Assembly: GCA_018821245.1 (NCBI GenBank)
Contig: JAHJMO010000002.1
Span: 73,231-122,857, forward strand
DNA length: 49,627 nt
From: Patescibacteria group bacterium
GTDB taxonomy: Bacteria; Patescibacteriota; Microgenomatia; UBA10105; UBA927
Direction: 5' to 3'
Shown here: piece by piece, positions 40,340-49,627 of the stretch
Position numbering within the stretch: position 1 is the stretch's first letter
Layout: every line of letters starts with the position of its first letter
Translations under genes and position numbers: made by a program
The notes under the pieces: model-generated
What the model was told of the DNA's origin: nothing
Databases searched by the model: none
The model's input: the letters and a program-made list of their open reading frames with translations, nothing else

Positions 40340-42422
40340 CTTCTCCGAAAAGCATCGAAAGATTCACCCTGTGTTGATCATCAATCTCCAATACCCGCAC
40401 TTTAACCTTTTGACCGATCGACACAACATCGTTCGGATTACTTACATAATCAGAAGACATTTGTGATACATGTACCATGCCCTCTTTTCCCGGCAATATT
40501 TCTACAAACGCACCAAAAGGGAGAATGCGCTTCACTTCGCCTTCGTATTCTTCTTCCGGTTGTACGTCGTGTGTCAGCCCCCGAACCCACTCTACCGCTT
40601 TGGCGACAGATGATTCGTCGGTTCCTGATATCATTACCGATCCGTCATCCTCCACATCTACCGCCGCTCCGGTAACTGCAATAATCTGACGGATCACCCG
40701 GCCGCCCGGGCCTATCACCTCACCTATCTTCTCAACCGGTATTTTTACTACCTGTACTTTCGGTGCATATCTGGAAAGAGATTTGCGGGGTGCAGTAATG
40801 ATGGCTAATATCTTTGTCAAAATGAGAAACCTCGCTTTCTTGGCAGCAGCAAGTGTGTCTCTTACGATATCATCGCTTAATCCGTCAATCTTCATATCCA
40901 GCTGGATAGCTGTAATTCCGTTTTTCGTTCCTGCCACCTTAAAGTCCATGTCTCCGGCGAAATCTTCAATGCCTAAAATATCTGTCAAAAGAATATGTTT
41001 TTTCTTGTCACACATCAAACCAATCGAGATCCCGGCGACCGGTTCTTTAATAGGTACGCCTGCGTCCATGAGAGCAAGCGTAGAACAGCAGGTTGATGCC
41101 ATTGAAGTTGATCCATTACTGGACATCACTTCGGAAACAAGGCGGACAGTATACGGAAACTCATCCTCCGAAGGAATGACGGACAGAAGTGCCCGTTCGG
41201 CGAGAGCTCCGTGCCCGATTTCTCTTCTTGAGGGAGTACCGATCCTTCCGGTCTCACCCAATGAATACGGGGGCATACTATAGTGATGAATATAGCGCTT
41301 GGACTCCTCACCGGTTGGGCTTTCTATCAACTGCTCCAGGGACGGCGTTCCAAGTGTAGCAACCGTCAACACCTGCGTTTGTCCGCGTTGAAACAACGCG
41401 CTCCCGTGCGTTCGCGGGAGAATCCCCACTTCCATATTCAACGAGCGGACTTCATCGAGCTTTCGGTCGTCAAACCGCTTTGCGCGAATAAGCACGTCAT
41501 CACGGATCCTTTTTTTGAACAGGTAATCAAGCGCTTCTTCAATGCTTTTAATGCTGTTTTGAGCTTCATAATCCTCTGAAATAACCTTAGCAAGATCAGT
41601 TGTCTCCGTACCACCGAATTCTTTTTTTGATTTCTTCGCAAATAATTCTGCCAACTCTTTTTTGTAATCCTTAGATATCTTATCCTGAAGATCCTGCGCG
41701 TCGCTAACCTGGGCAACCGGCACTTTGCTCTTGCCCACCTCTTTTACCAATTCTTCTATGAGCTTGATAATTTGTGCGTTAACTTCTTTTGCTTTCTGAA
41801 TAGAATCGTAAACGATATCTTCCGGTGTCTCACAAAAACCGCCTTCAAGCATAATGACTTTGTCCTTTAGGCTCGCGACAACAAAATCAAACTCGCTATA
41901 TCCTTGCTCCGTGATGGTTGGGTTGACCAAAAGCGTTCCGCCGCCGTTCTCCTTCACGTGACCCATGCGGACTGCCCCAACCGGACCTCCCCATGGAATC
42001 GGCGATATCGCAATGGCAGCCGACGTTGCCACTAACCCAAGAACATCGGGATCGTTTTCTCCATCGACAGATAACACCGTTATCACAACCTGAACGTCGT
42101 GCTTGTAATTTTTGGGGAAAAGCGGTCGGATCGACCTGTCTATGACGCGCCCTGCCAATACGGCATCATCCGATGGTCTGCCTTCTCGCTTTACCCATCG
42201 GGAACCCTTGATACGGCCTCCGGCATAGAGCCGTTCTACGTATTCTACGCTTAAAGGAAAATAGTCAAGTGTTGTTTCGCGGCCTGATGCAGTCACTGTC
42301 GCCAACACAAGCGTCTCCCCGTAACGGCCTAAAACCGCGGCAGAGGCTTGTTCGGCAAACCGACCTACCTCAAGAGTTAATGTACGTCCGTGTATTTCTG
42401 TGGACTTCTTAATGATCTTCAT
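40251..42422 (-). CDS. pnp: Polynucleotide phosphorylase
   Basis: 723 residues. Two RNase PH domains (SVEYVERLYAGGRIKGSRWV; the second with DFAGDMDFKVAGTKNGITAI) around an alpha-helical domain, then KH (IPVEKIGEVIGPGGRVIRQI) and S1 (GEVKRILPFGAFVEILPGKE) domains. It degrades RNA 3'-5' using phosphate. Start ATG 42422 follows rpsO by 16 bases, the classic rpsO-pnp pair. C-terminal tail is Arg/Asp-rich (RPRFTRRDDDRHGFDRRRKR). Confidence 0.97.
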   Translation of the reverse strand: MKIIKKSTEIHGRTLTLEVGRFAEQASAAVLGRYGETLVLATVTASGRETTLDYFPLSVEYVERLYAGGRIKGSRWVKREGRPSDDAVLAGRVIDRSIRPLFPKNYKHDVQVVITVLSVDGENDPDVLGLVATSAAIAISPIPWGGPVGAVRMGHVKENGGGTLLVNPTITEQGYSEFDFVVASLKDKVIMLEGGFCETPEDIVYDSIQKAKEVNAQIIKLIEELVKEVGKSKVPVAQVSDAQDLQDKISKDYKKELAELFAKKSKKEFGGTETTDLAKVISEDYEAQNSIKSIEEALDYLFKKRIRDDVLIRAKRFDDRKLDEVRSLNMEVGILPRTHGSALFQRGQTQVLTVATLGTPSLEQLIESPTGEESKRYIHHYSMPPYSLGETGRIGTPSRREIGHGALAERALLSVIPSEDEFPYTVRLVSEVMSSNGSTSMASTCCSTLALMDAGVPIKEPVAGISIGLMCDKKKHILLTDILGIEDFAGDMDFKVAGTKNGITAIQLDMKIDGLSDDIVRDTLAAAKKARFLILTKILAIITAPRKSLSRYAPKVQVVKIPVEKIGEVIGPGGRVIRQIIAVTGAAVDVEDDGSVMISGTDESSVAKAVEWVRGLTHDVQPEEEYEGEVKRILPFGAFVEILPGKEGMVHVSQMSSDYVSNPNDVVSIGQKVKVRVLEIDDQHRVNLSMLFGEDAKKTPTARPRFTRRDDDRHGFDRRRKRY

Positions 42423-42438
42423 AAATATTTTGCAGGCG

Positions 42439-42825
42439 TTATTTCGCTAAACCGAGTTTTTGGGAAATTTCCTGATATCGTTTTCTGTCTTTCTTTCCTA
42501 AATAATTGAGAAGCCTCCGGCGCTTACTCACTATCCCCAATAGCCCCCTCCTGGAATGGTTATCAGAAGGATTTACTTTCAGATGTTGTACGAGCTTGTG
42601 TATCCTGCCCGTCAGAAGCGCCGCTTGTACCTCGGGACTTCCCGTATCTCCCTGTTTTACCTGGAATTTCGCGATGATTTCCTGTTTTTCAATGCTTGGT
42701 GCTATAGTTCCCGTCGCAAGAGGGGTGGCTTTGGTCTTTCGGACAGCCTTTTTCGGAGTTACATCTGTCTTGACCGTTTTGGAAACCGACTTTTTCTTTT
42801 GAGCTTTCGTAGTGGCCTTTGGCAT
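42439..42825 (-). CDS. rpsO: 30S ribosomal protein S15 with N-terminal extension
   Basis: 128 residues against the usual 89. The S15 core ([20 protein letters not shown] to the end) is normal, with [20 protein letters not shown]. The first 40 residues are Lys/Thr-rich and low-complexity ([20 protein letters not shown]), unlike standard S15, and may be disordered and rRNA-binding. It heads the rpsO-pnp transcript with a consensus promoter and a leader hairpin. Confidence 0.95.
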   Translation of the reverse strand: MPKATTKAQKKKSVSKTVKTDVTPKKAVRKTKATPLATGTIAPSIEKQEIIAKFQVKQGDTGSPEVQAALLTGRIHKLVQHLKVNPSDNHSRRGLLGIVSKRRRLLNYLGKKDRKRYQEISQKLGLAK

Positions 42826-42842
42826 AGAAAGGGATTGAAAAA

Positions 42843-42860
42843 GGAGCTATTTCGCGCTCC
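42843..42860 (-). terminator. Leader hairpin of rpsO with U-tail
   Basis: GGAGC-GCGAAATA-GCTCC followed by TTTTTC on the minus strand, between the promoter and the rpsO start. It could attenuate rpsO-pnp, be an S15 autoregulatory target, or end transcripts of the upstream DHH gene. Confidence 0.6.
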
Positions 42861-42870
42861 GCATGCAATT

Positions 42871-42899
42871 ATTATACACTATTTTCATCATGTTTACAA
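42871..42899 (-). promoter_or_regulatory. rpsO promoter
   Basis: Minus strand: -35 TTGTAA (complement of 42894-42899), 17-bp spacer, -10 TATAAT (complement of 42871-42876), 45 bases before the rpsO start. Confidence 0.75.
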
Positions 42900-42917
42900 T
42901 GACCGATAACCTACGCA

Positions 42918-43811
42918 TCAGGAGAGATTTGAACTACGAAAGATTTTTGGCTTGAGCCAATCAGAGGGCGCCTCCTGAACTTTTGGCATCTTCCCTTTTG
43001 GAGAAAACCTGTCTTTGCCATCTTCCTGTGGTGCAATATTTTCTTTCGGCGGCGACTCCTCGACGGCTGGCGGTCGTGTCCCAAAACGTTTTCCCCCAAC
43101 CTTCAGGCATACTGCCGCTACTTCAAACGCCGCAGCCGTCACATTGGGAACCCGAAAGTTATCCGTTGCACCAAAAATGGCGTTAAGAAGATTGGTCGCA
43201 ATATCGTCAGTAAGTTGCACGCCTAACGATGAAAGCACCTGCGCGACGATTTCTGAAGTCGAGGACGCGGATGAGTCAACAATATTTATCTGGCCGTATT
43301 GTGCGTTATTGGCGTGCCGGTCTATATTAATTACGGGTTTACCTGCAAATAGCCCTTTGTTGTCTTCATAAAGCTTTTTCAACCCCCCAAGGTGAATCGT
43401 ATCTACAGCGAATATAAGATCTGCTGTCGCCCCGGCATGAGTATAACTGACGTTTTCTTCGGAAAAGGGCTTAAATCCGGGCCTGTTTTCTATGACGAGA
43501 TTAAATTTGTCTCCTTCGATATTATAACTGACCTTTTCTATGGAGCCATCCACGTAGTCCAAAGATATGATGAAATTACTGTTGCCTAACTCGCGTGTGA
43601 TTTTATCAACGCCGATAAAGTTGGAAAGGCCGACTATAACTTGATCGGGGCACACTATACTTACTCTTTTCCCCAAGCTGGCCAACCCTAAGTACATTGC
43701 CAATGCGCTTCCGATACTGTCTTCTGTAGGGCTTTCATGTGTGGCAATCACCAATGATTGAGCCCCGTTGACAAGCTCCTTTAATTTGACAATATCTTTA
43801 ATTCCATCCAT
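42918..43811 (-). CDS. DHH-family phosphoesterase-like protein (NrnA position)
   Basis: 297 residues. Placed where nrnA stands in the nusA-infB cluster, and similar in form: SLVIATHESPTEDSIGSALA, ISLDYVDG, VINIDRHANNAQYG (DxH instead of DHH). The first metal motif normally reads H-x-x-PDGD-x-x-GS; here it is HESPTEDSIGS, so one Asp is Thr. Whether it still cleaves nanoRNA or cyclic dinucleotides is doubtful. The last 60 residues are Pro/Lys-rich and probably disordered. It starts 15 bases after the infB stop. Confidence 0.85.
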   Translation of the reverse strand: MDGIKDIVKLKELVNGAQSLVIATHESPTEDSIGSALAMYLGLASLGKRVSIVCPDQVIVGLSNFIGVDKITRELGNSNFIISLDYVDGSIEKVSYNIEGDKFNLVIENRPGFKPFSEENVSYTHAGATADLIFAVDTIHLGGLKKLYEDNKGLFAGKPVINIDRHANNAQYGQINIVDSSASSTSEIVAQVLSSLGVQLTDDIATNLLNAIFGATDNFRVPNVTAAAFEVAAVCLKVGGKRFGTRPPAVEESPPKENIAPQEDGKDRFSPKGKMPKVQEAPSDWLKPKIFRSSNLS

Positions 43812-43826
43812 ATTATATCCTATGGC

Positions 43827-45302
43827 TTATACGTTTGTGACGGCAATTATACCATCTTGAAGCGTAAAATCAACTTTCTTGTCAAAAATAACACCGCATT
43901 CGTTGCCTTCTTCCGCTTTCGTCACGTCTTCCTTGCCACGGCGCATAGATTTTATTCTTGCGCGAGCTATCTCTTCTTCCCCCCGCATGATCTTGACTGT
44001 GTCTCCACGTGCCAACCTTCCGGAACTTATCTTTGTGCCTGCGACACGATGGGAATCATAGGGAAACTCCGCAATAATCTGGCCCCTGCCTAATTCCCTC
44101 TCCACCGTAAACAACTCCGCCATTCCGGAAAGGACCTCCTCCAGATCTTCGAGCAGTTGATAAATCACGGTATACGTGCGGTAGACAACCTTCTCGACTC
44201 TCGCCAAGCGATCCACGCCTGAAGCTGCTTTCACCTGAAACCCTATGGCAATTGCACCACTTGCTTTGGCCTGGAGAATATCAGCCTCTGTTATGTCCCC
44301 AATGCCGCTTGAGACAACATGTATTCCCTCGCCTATTGCATGAATAATTGCCTCAATCGATCCGGCGGTATCCGCCTTCAGAAGCACGTAGAGCGTTTTC
44401 TTCTCCGTTTCTTCCAGGGGTTTGAGAAAATCAGGAAGCGCACCGACCGCTATTACCGATGGAGGCGGGATGGCAGTAGCTGCCGGAGTAATGGGAACGG
44501 AACGCAAGACCGAACCGACCTGGGGAAGAGTAGAAAATCCAAGGACCTCGACAGGTTTCCCGGGCAGAGCTTCCTCTACTGAATTCCCGTTCTCGTCAAA
44601 CATAGCCCGTACTTTCGCCAATTGCTGCGCGTCTTCAAAAAGCGGGAGAGACTTGCGAAGCGCCCCCTTCTTCACCAAAACACTAGCTACCATTCCCTTC
44701 CCTTTATCAACGCGGGTTTCGATCACAACCGCCTCAAGAGGCGCTTGAGGCTCCGAGGTAATCCCCTGCATTTGGGCTACCAAAATAATCATATCCAACA
44801 GCTCTTGAATGCCTGTGCCGTTTTTGCCGGAAACAGACACAAACGGAACAGTGCCCCCAAAGCCTTCTACTTGTACTCCTTCTTTGGCCAAATCAGCCTG
44901 AACCTTCTTTACGTTGGAGGATGGCAAATCTATCTTATTAATGGCAACAATTAGGGATACTCCTGCTTCCTTTATCTGCTGTAAAGACTCGACTGTTTGC
45001 GGTTTCACACTGTCGTCTGCCGCAACCACCAACACAACAATATCCGCGACACGAGCGCCTCTGGAGCGCATTTTGGCAAAAGCCTCATGCCCGGGAGTGT
45101 CTATAAAGGTGATGAGTTGGCTTTTTACTTTTACCTGGTAAGCTCCGATGTGCTGGGTTATACCCCCGTGTTCTTTGGCTGCTACACTTGTGTGTCTTAT
45201 TGCGTCAAGAAGAGTAGTTTTCCCGTGGTCAACGTGCCCAAGAACCGCGACAATTGGCGGTCGCGGAAGATTTGGACTCTGTATGGCACGATTTTTTGTC
45301 AT
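43827..45302 (-). CDS. infB: Translation initiation factor IF-2, short form
   Basis: 491 residues, lacking the long N-terminal region (E. coli 890). The GTPase motifs are complete: [12 protein letters not shown] (G1), [10 protein letters not shown] (G2), DTPGHEAF (G3), NKID (G4). The domains up to the C-terminal fMet-tRNA binding C2 ([20 protein letters not shown]) are present. It helps place the initiator tRNA on the ribosome. It follows nusA in the usual order; rbfA, which normally comes next, is missing. Confidence 0.97.
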   Translation of the reverse strand: MTKNRAIQSPNLPRPPIVAVLGHVDHGKTTLLDAIRHTSVAAKEHGGITQHIGAYQVKVKSQLITFIDTPGHEAFAKMRSRGARVADIVVLVVAADDSVKPQTVESLQQIKEAGVSLIVAINKIDLPSSNVKKVQADLAKEGVQVEGFGGTVPFVSVSGKNGTGIQELLDMIILVAQMQGITSEPQAPLEAVVIETRVDKGKGMVASVLVKKGALRKSLPLFEDAQQLAKVRAMFDENGNSVEEALPGKPVEVLGFSTLPQVGSVLRSVPITPAATAIPPPSVIAVGALPDFLKPLEETEKKTLYVLLKADTAGSIEAIIHAIGEGIHVVSSGIGDITEADILQAKASGAIAIGFQVKAASGVDRLARVEKVVYRTYTVIYQLLEDLEEVLSGMAELFTVERELGRGQIIAEFPYDSHRVAGTKISSGRLARGDTVKIMRGEEEIARARIKSMRRGKEDVTKAEEGNECGVIFDKKVDFTLQDGIIAVTNV

Positions 45303-45338
45303 AATAATTTATCCCTGACCCTAGACGCAGATCCATAC

Positions 45339-46490
45339 TTATTCCTTTTTATCGGCGCTTGCTACGGTTTCGGCAATGGTAATCGTTTCCGGCTGCTTTT
45401 CTTTCTGAAGTTTTGCTTTTTTTGGAGACGCCTTTTTTGATTTCTTCCCCTTTTTCCCGGCAGATACGCTTCCCTGATTACCCGAAGACGGTGCAACCGT
45501 AGTTTTTTGCGCTGATTCTGCCTCTTTTCCCTCCTTAGCACGGATATCTATTTTCCACCCTGTTACCTTTGCCGCCAGCCGAACATTTTGTCCTTCTCTA
45601 CCGATAGCAAGCGACAGCTGATCCTCGGCAATCGATACAACCGCAGATTTTTTGACAGTATCCAAAGAAACGTCCATGTCTTTGGCAGGGGCAAGAGCCG
45701 CGGTAATAAACTGCTTTATATCGTCGCTCCATTGGATAATATCGACTTTCTCATTTCCCCCAAGCTCATTAATGACAGCCTGTACCCGAACGCCTTTCTG
45801 CCCTACGCATGATCCCACAGGATCCACACCTGATTGGTTAGAATAGACAGCTACCTTTGTGCGCCCTCCGGCTTCCCTGGCCACAATCCGAAGCTCCACG
45901 GAGGCTTGAGCAACTTCCGGTACTTCACGACGAAACAATCCTTCAACAAGGCCTTTATGTGCTCTGGATACTACGATCTCGTTGCCCCGAGCTGTTTCAC
46001 GAATTCCTTCAATATAAAACGTCAGACGCTGATTCAGGTGATACCGTTCGCCTTGGCTCTGCTCCTGCGACGGCATGACCGCTTGAGTTCGCCCTATGTC
46101 GACGATAATGTTCGGACCATCAAACCGCAAAACCATGCCCGGTATGATGCTTCCGATTTTATTTTGATAATCCGCAAGCACTGCCTGTTTTTCTGCTTCA
46201 CGAATTCTCTGCAGGATAACTTGTTTAGCAGTTTGAGCGGCAATGCGTCCAAACCCGGGGGGCGTGACGTCTTTGCCGTCTTTGAATATCTTCGCTTCTC
46301 CGCTATCTGAATCCACTTCGACTATCAACATGGGGAGCTCATCGGCACCGTAATCTTTGCGATATGCAGCCAAAATAGCAGCTTTTATGGTCTCAAGAAT
46401 CACAGAGGGATCCAACCCCCGTTCGGTGGCTACCTGGTTTAACGCTAGTGCAAATTCGCTTCGTACTATTGCAGGCATGTTAGTATCCAC
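45339..46490 (-). CDS. nusA: Transcription factor NusA
   Basis: 383 residues. N-terminal RNA-polymerase-binding domain (ERGLDPSVILETIKAAILAA), S1 (about residues 110-180) and two KH domains (VGSCVGQKGVRVQAVINELG, LSLAIGREGQNVRLAAKVTG). The C-terminus is a Lys/Ser-rich tail (GKKGKKSKKASPKKAKLQKE) instead of acidic repeats. NusA tunes pausing, termination and antitermination. It lies downstream of a terminator that closes dnaKJ. Confidence 0.96.
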   Translation of the reverse strand: MDTNMPAIVRSEFALALNQVATERGLDPSVILETIKAAILAAYRKDYGADELPMLIVEVDSDSGEAKIFKDGKDVTPPGFGRIAAQTAKQVILQRIREAEKQAVLADYQNKIGSIIPGMVLRFDGPNIIVDIGRTQAVMPSQEQSQGERYHLNQRLTFYIEGIRETARGNEIVVSRAHKGLVEGLFRREVPEVAQASVELRIVAREAGGRTKVAVYSNQSGVDPVGSCVGQKGVRVQAVINELGGNEKVDIIQWSDDIKQFITAALAPAKDMDVSLDTVKKSAVVSIAEDQLSLAIGREGQNVRLAAKVTGWKIDIRAKEGKEAESAQKTTVAPSSGNQGSVSAGKKGKKSKKASPKKAKLQKEKQPETITIAETVASADKKE

Positions 46491-46533
46491 ATGCTGATTT
46501 GCTTCTTAAGCAAATCGCATAGTGGTCTCTACA

Positions 46534-46580
46534 CCCGCCGCTAACGCGCTTCCGCCAGCTGGCGGATAAGTCGCGGCGGG
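46534..46580. repeat. Nested palindrome upstream of nusA
   Basis: Outer arms CCCGCCGC (46534-46541) and GCGGCGGG (46573-46580) enclose the perfect palindrome TCCGCCAGCTGGCGGA (46551-46566). In RNA this forms a long cruciform-like structure in the nusA leader. Confidence 0.75.
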
Positions 46581-46593
46581 TATTAACTTTTTA

Positions 46594-46618
46594 TAAAAAA
46601 AGGCGGGTCTCCCCACCT
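46594..46618 (-). terminator. Intrinsic terminator after dnaJ
   Basis: Minus strand GGTGGG-GAGA-CCCGCC followed by seven T and ATAAA, 41 bases after the dnaJ stop codon. Confidence 0.8.
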
Positions 46619-46658
46619 CGTCAAACAAACCGTATGTATTATATATCTCCAGCTGCTT

Positions 46659-47579
46659 TTAGTCAATGCGGCTAAGTTCCTCCAGTAATTCTTTTTGGCG
46701 CCGGTTTAATCTCGTTGGCACGCGAAGAGTAATTCTGACATACTCATCTCCCCGGCTTGCCTCGCTGCGAAACAGACCGCCTCCGCGCACATGGGGCGCC
46801 CCTTTTCCGCGCAAGCGGATAGATGTACCCGATTGAGTACCGGGCTGAATACGTATCTTGATCGGCCCGTCAATTGTGGGCACTTCGATAACGGTTCCCA
46901 AGGCAGCCTGGGTGAAGGTAATTTCTTTCTCAAGAAAAATATCGTCGTCCTCCCGCTGAAACTCACGGCTTGGCCGGACGGAAATGACGATATCAAAATC
47001 ATCAAACCGGATCCGTGACCCGCTTTCCACGCCTGCCGGGATTTTAATGGTTTTTCTCGCCGTTCCTTCTCCTGCCCTTCCCCTCGGCAGATGGACTTCT
47101 TTTGTCGTGCCTTTCACCGCCTCCATAAAGTCGATCGTAATTTCGTATGCTTCCCGCCTCCTCGCCCCACGGGGAGAAAATCCGCCGCCGAAGAATTGTT
47201 CAAAAATTTCAAAAGGATCAAATACGTCTCCGAAGCCACCAAAAGGTGAAGCCCCGCCCGAAGCACCGGTTGAGTAAGAATAGGTAAACGGCCCCTGGCG
47301 ATATGTTCCTCCGAAAGGCCCTTCAGCGCCGCGCGCGCCGAAGCCCCCGCCGGGGGCGAAGGCGGCGTAACCGAACTGATCGTACGCACTGCGTTTATCG
47401 GTGTTAGAAAGCACCGCATACGCCTCATTAATTTCCTTAAACTTTTCATTGGCGTTCGGCGCCTTATTGCGGTCAGGATGCCACTCGAGAGCAAGCTTCC
47501 GGTATGCTTTTTTGATATCGGCAAGCAGTGCAGTTTTCGTAACTCCCAATACCTCGTAATAATCACGTTTTGTAGCCAT
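46659..47579 (-). CDS. dnaJ: DnaJ-family chaperone without zinc finger (type B)
   Basis: 306 residues from ATG 47579 ([20 protein letters not shown]). J domain with HPD in [10 protein letters not shown], a Gly/Phe-rich stretch ([20 protein letters not shown]), then two C-terminal beta domains ([40 protein letters not shown]). The CxxCxGxG zinc repeats are absent, as in CbpA-type (class B) co-chaperones. It stimulates DnaK and delivers substrates; its gene follows dnaK by 137 bases. Confidence 0.93.
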   Translation of the reverse strand: MATKRDYYEVLGVTKTALLADIKKAYRKLALEWHPDRNKAPNANEKFKEINEAYAVLSNTDKRSAYDQFGYAAFAPGGGFGARGAEGPFGGTYRQGPFTYSYSTGASGGASPFGGFGDVFDPFEIFEQFFGGGFSPRGARRREAYEITIDFMEAVKGTTKEVHLPRGRAGEGTARKTIKIPAGVESGSRIRFDDFDIVISVRPSREFQREDDDIFLEKEITFTQAALGTVIEVPTIDGPIKIRIQPGTQSGTSIRLRGKGAPHVRGGGLFRSEASRGDEYVRITLRVPTRLNRRQKELLEELSRID

Positions 47580-47716
47580 AAATGAAGGCGCGGGGAGGCG
47601 TTCCTTTTCGAGCACCGTCACGCAGGGTATGAATCAATTGAACACACTATACCTATGTTGCTTGACGGATGCGCAGCAAAAGGAATGCCGACCTCAGCGC
47701 CTCGCGCATATATTGA

Positions 47717-49591
47717 TTAGCTTACCACTTCTCCCTCTTCTACCTTCTTCTCATCTTTTTTCTCTTCTGCTTTTGGCTCTTCAGCCGGCGGCGTTTGTCC
47801 CTGCGAATACATCGACGCTCCCACCTTCTGCACCGCGTCGGATAGCTCGCTGGTTTTGGCCTCAAGATCCTCCTTGGTGCCGCTCTCGAGAATGTCTTTA
47901 AGCGCTTTGATTTTCTCTTCTACAGCTTTTTTGTCCTCGTCGTTTGCTTTGCTGCCTGCATCTTTGAGCGTCTTTTCGGCCACGTAGATTATGTTGTCCG
48001 CTTTATTTCTTACCTCGATCTTCTCTTTCCTGTCCAAGTCTTCCGCTGCATGTGCTTCTGCCTCTTTCTGCATCTTCTCGACTTCATCTTTCGAAAGACC
48101 TGTTGAACCGGTTATGGTTATCTTGGACTCTTTGCCGCTTGCTTTGTCTTTGGCAGAAACATTGAGAATGCCCGAGGCATCTATGTCAAACGAAACCTCA
48201 ACCTGCGGCACGCCGCGGGGGGCTGCCGGAATTCCGGAAAGCACAAAACGCCCAAGCGACTTATTGTCGCCAGCCATCGGCCGTTCCCCTTGCAAAACAT
48301 TGATCTCAACGGATGTCTGATTGTCCGCGGCTGTCGAGAAAATCTCGCTTTTTGTCGTAGGGATCGTCGTGTTTCTGGCAATCAAGGGTGTTGACACTCC
48401 TCCAAGTGTTTCTACTCCCAATGTCAATGGCGTCACGTCCAAAAGCACAACGTCCTTTACGTCCCCGGCAAGAACGCCTGCCTGTACCGCAGCACCAACA
48501 GCTACCACTTCATCTGGATTTACCGACCGGTTGAGGTCTTTCCCGAAAAAGCTCTTCATTGTTTCGATAACCTTGGGCATCCGCGTCATACCACCGACCA
48601 TGATGATTTCGTTCACGTCCGACGTTTTTATCTTCGCGTCTGCCAGGCATTTTTTGACAGGCTCGATCGTCCGTTTGATCAAATCGTCAACAATCGACTC
48701 AAGTTTTGCCCGAGACAATTTCATCACCAGGTGAAGCGGCCCATCCTTCCCCTGTGTGATGAACGGAAGGTTCAACTCGGCCTGAACCGATGAAGAAAGC
48801 TCTATCTTGGCTTTTTCTGCTGCATCGCGGAGCCTCTGGAGCGCTTGAGCATCTTTGCGAAGGTCTATTGCATGCTCCTTTTTGAATTCGTCGGCAATAT
48901 AATCCACGATGACCTTATCAAAATCATCACCGCCTAAGTGTGTGTCACCATTGGTGGCCTTCACCTCATATACTCCCTCGCCCAATTCCAAGATGGATAT
49001 GTCAAACGTGCCGCCGCCCAAATCGTACACCGCTATCGTATGCGCATTTTTCTTCTCCAGCCCATACGCAAGCGCCGCGGCTGTGGGCTCGTTTATGATA
49101 CGCATAACCTCCAGTCCTGCAATTTCGCCTGCCTGTTTGGTCGCCTGGCGCTGACTGTCGTCAAAATACGCAGGGACAGTAATCACCGCTTGCTTCACTG
49201 TCCCGCCCAGATAATGCTCAGCATCTGCTTTTATCTTCGACAGGATCTTTGCTGAAATTTCCTGAGGCGTAAACTGCCGGCCTTCCACCTCAATGACAGC
49301 CATGTCACTCTTCCCGGCTTTTATAGCGTAAGGAAGCCATTTTATGTCGCCTTGAACACTCTTGTCGCTGTATTTTCTCCCCATGAGACGCTTGACAGAA
49401 AAGACGGTTGATTTAGGATTGAGAACCATCTGGTGTTTTGCAACATCTCCAACGATGTTTTTCACCGGATCTACGACAGAAGGTATGACGTTTCTCCCCT
49501 CTGCGGAGTAAATGACTTTTGGCGCCCCTCCTTCCATGACAGATACGCAGGAGTTGGTTGTACCCAGATCAATGCCGATTATTTTGCTCAT
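47717..49591 (-). CDS. dnaK: Chaperone DnaK (Hsp70)
   Basis: 624 residues. ATPase motifs [36 protein letters not shown] and [20 protein letters not shown]; substrate domain ([20 protein letters not shown]) and helical lid, ending in an acidic tail ([20 protein letters not shown]). It folds and protects proteins with DnaJ and GrpE. AGGAGG lies 5 bases before the ATG at 49591. No HrcA or GrpE gene is in the window. Confidence 0.98.
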   Translation of the reverse strand: MSKIIGIDLGTTNSCVSVMEGGAPKVIYSAEGRNVIPSVVDPVKNIVGDVAKHQMVLNPKSTVFSVKRLMGRKYSDKSVQGDIKWLPYAIKAGKSDMAVIEVEGRQFTPQEISAKILSKIKADAEHYLGGTVKQAVITVPAYFDDSQRQATKQAGEIAGLEVMRIINEPTAAALAYGLEKKNAHTIAVYDLGGGTFDISILELGEGVYEVKATNGDTHLGGDDFDKVIVDYIADEFKKEHAIDLRKDAQALQRLRDAAEKAKIELSSSVQAELNLPFITQGKDGPLHLVMKLSRAKLESIVDDLIKRTIEPVKKCLADAKIKTSDVNEIIMVGGMTRMPKVIETMKSFFGKDLNRSVNPDEVVAVGAAVQAGVLAGDVKDVVLLDVTPLTLGVETLGGVSTPLIARNTTIPTTKSEIFSTAADNQTSVEINVLQGERPMAGDNKSLGRFVLSGIPAAPRGVPQVEVSFDIDASGILNVSAKDKASGKESKITITGSTGLSKDEVEKMQKEAEAHAAEDLDRKEKIEVRNKADNIIYVAEKTLKDAGSKANDEDKKAVEEKIKALKDILESGTKEDLEAKTSELSDAVQKVGASMYSQGQTPPAEEPKAEEKKDEKKVEEGEVVS

Positions 49592-49627
49592 AATGTCCTC
49601 CTATATTTAATAATAATTTGTATAAAT

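Overview
The window reads as chromosomal DNA of a small-genome bacterium, most likely a Candidate Phyla Radiation (Patescibacteria) member. This is inferred from reduced or atypical housekeeping proteins: an alanyl-tRNA synthetase without its C-terminal domain, an IF-2 without the long N-terminal region, a Lon-like ATPase without protease domain, an archaeal-type AMP/thymidine phosphorylase, two MltG proteins, and an actin-like/baseplate-J-like surface protein next to a sortase. UGA appears to be a normal stop (for example at the end of the second mltG), so the recoded Gracilibacteria/Absconditabacteria lineages are unlikely. No rRNA, tRNA or CRISPR array was recognised.

Layout. 1-7.1 kb: rpoC (cut by the window edge) and rpoB on the minus strand, behind a strong promoter and a leader hairpin. 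7.08-8.35 kb: an insertion sequence abutting that promoter. 8.36-11.1 kb: minus-strand group with a frameshifted [FeFe]-hydrogenase-like protein, its membrane neighbour, a RecB-like nuclease and a redoxin. 11.2-14.7 kb: a Pro/Thr-rich small protein, DegV, MltG, a cysteine-rich microprotein with an in-frame UGA, and a nitrilase-like protein. 14.8-23.3 kb: an accessory region with a membrane PaaX/Cas2-like protein bracketed by paired 36-bp repeats, an Mrr-like nuclease broken at a poly-A run, a membrane trypsin-like protease, an HTH/PIN toxin-antitoxin pair, a pRiA4b-like protein, gene remnants (wHTH, radC, NYN), an HD hydrolase, and Fic. A 27-29 bp repeat occurs three times here.

23.3-31.4 kb: a minus-strand operon alaS, actin/baseplate-J-like protein, sortase, deoA-like phosphorylase, zinc ribbon, mltG, preceded by truB. 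31.4-32.1 kb: a Phd/RelE-type toxin-antitoxin pair with a YefM-like operator. 32.1-34.5 kb: a thioredoxin-CcdA membrane protein and two small envelope proteins. 34.5-49.6 kb: core minus-strand genes rodZ-like, ftsK, RNase J, Lon-like ATPase, pnp, rpsO, DHH protein, infB, nusA, dnaJ, dnaK.

Two trends run through the window. Many genes (accessory genes, but also alaS, truB and ftsK) have a -10 box only 6-9 nt before the start codon, which suggests leaderless mRNAs, while dnaK, ytxH-like and a few others have clear Shine-Dalgarno sites. Two otherwise intact genes are out of frame by one base exactly at A8/A9 runs. The best candidates for something undescribed are the repeat-bracketed PaaX/Cas2-like gene with its neighbouring repeat-delimited modules, the cysteine-rich UGA microprotein, and the hydrogenase-like/membrane pair.
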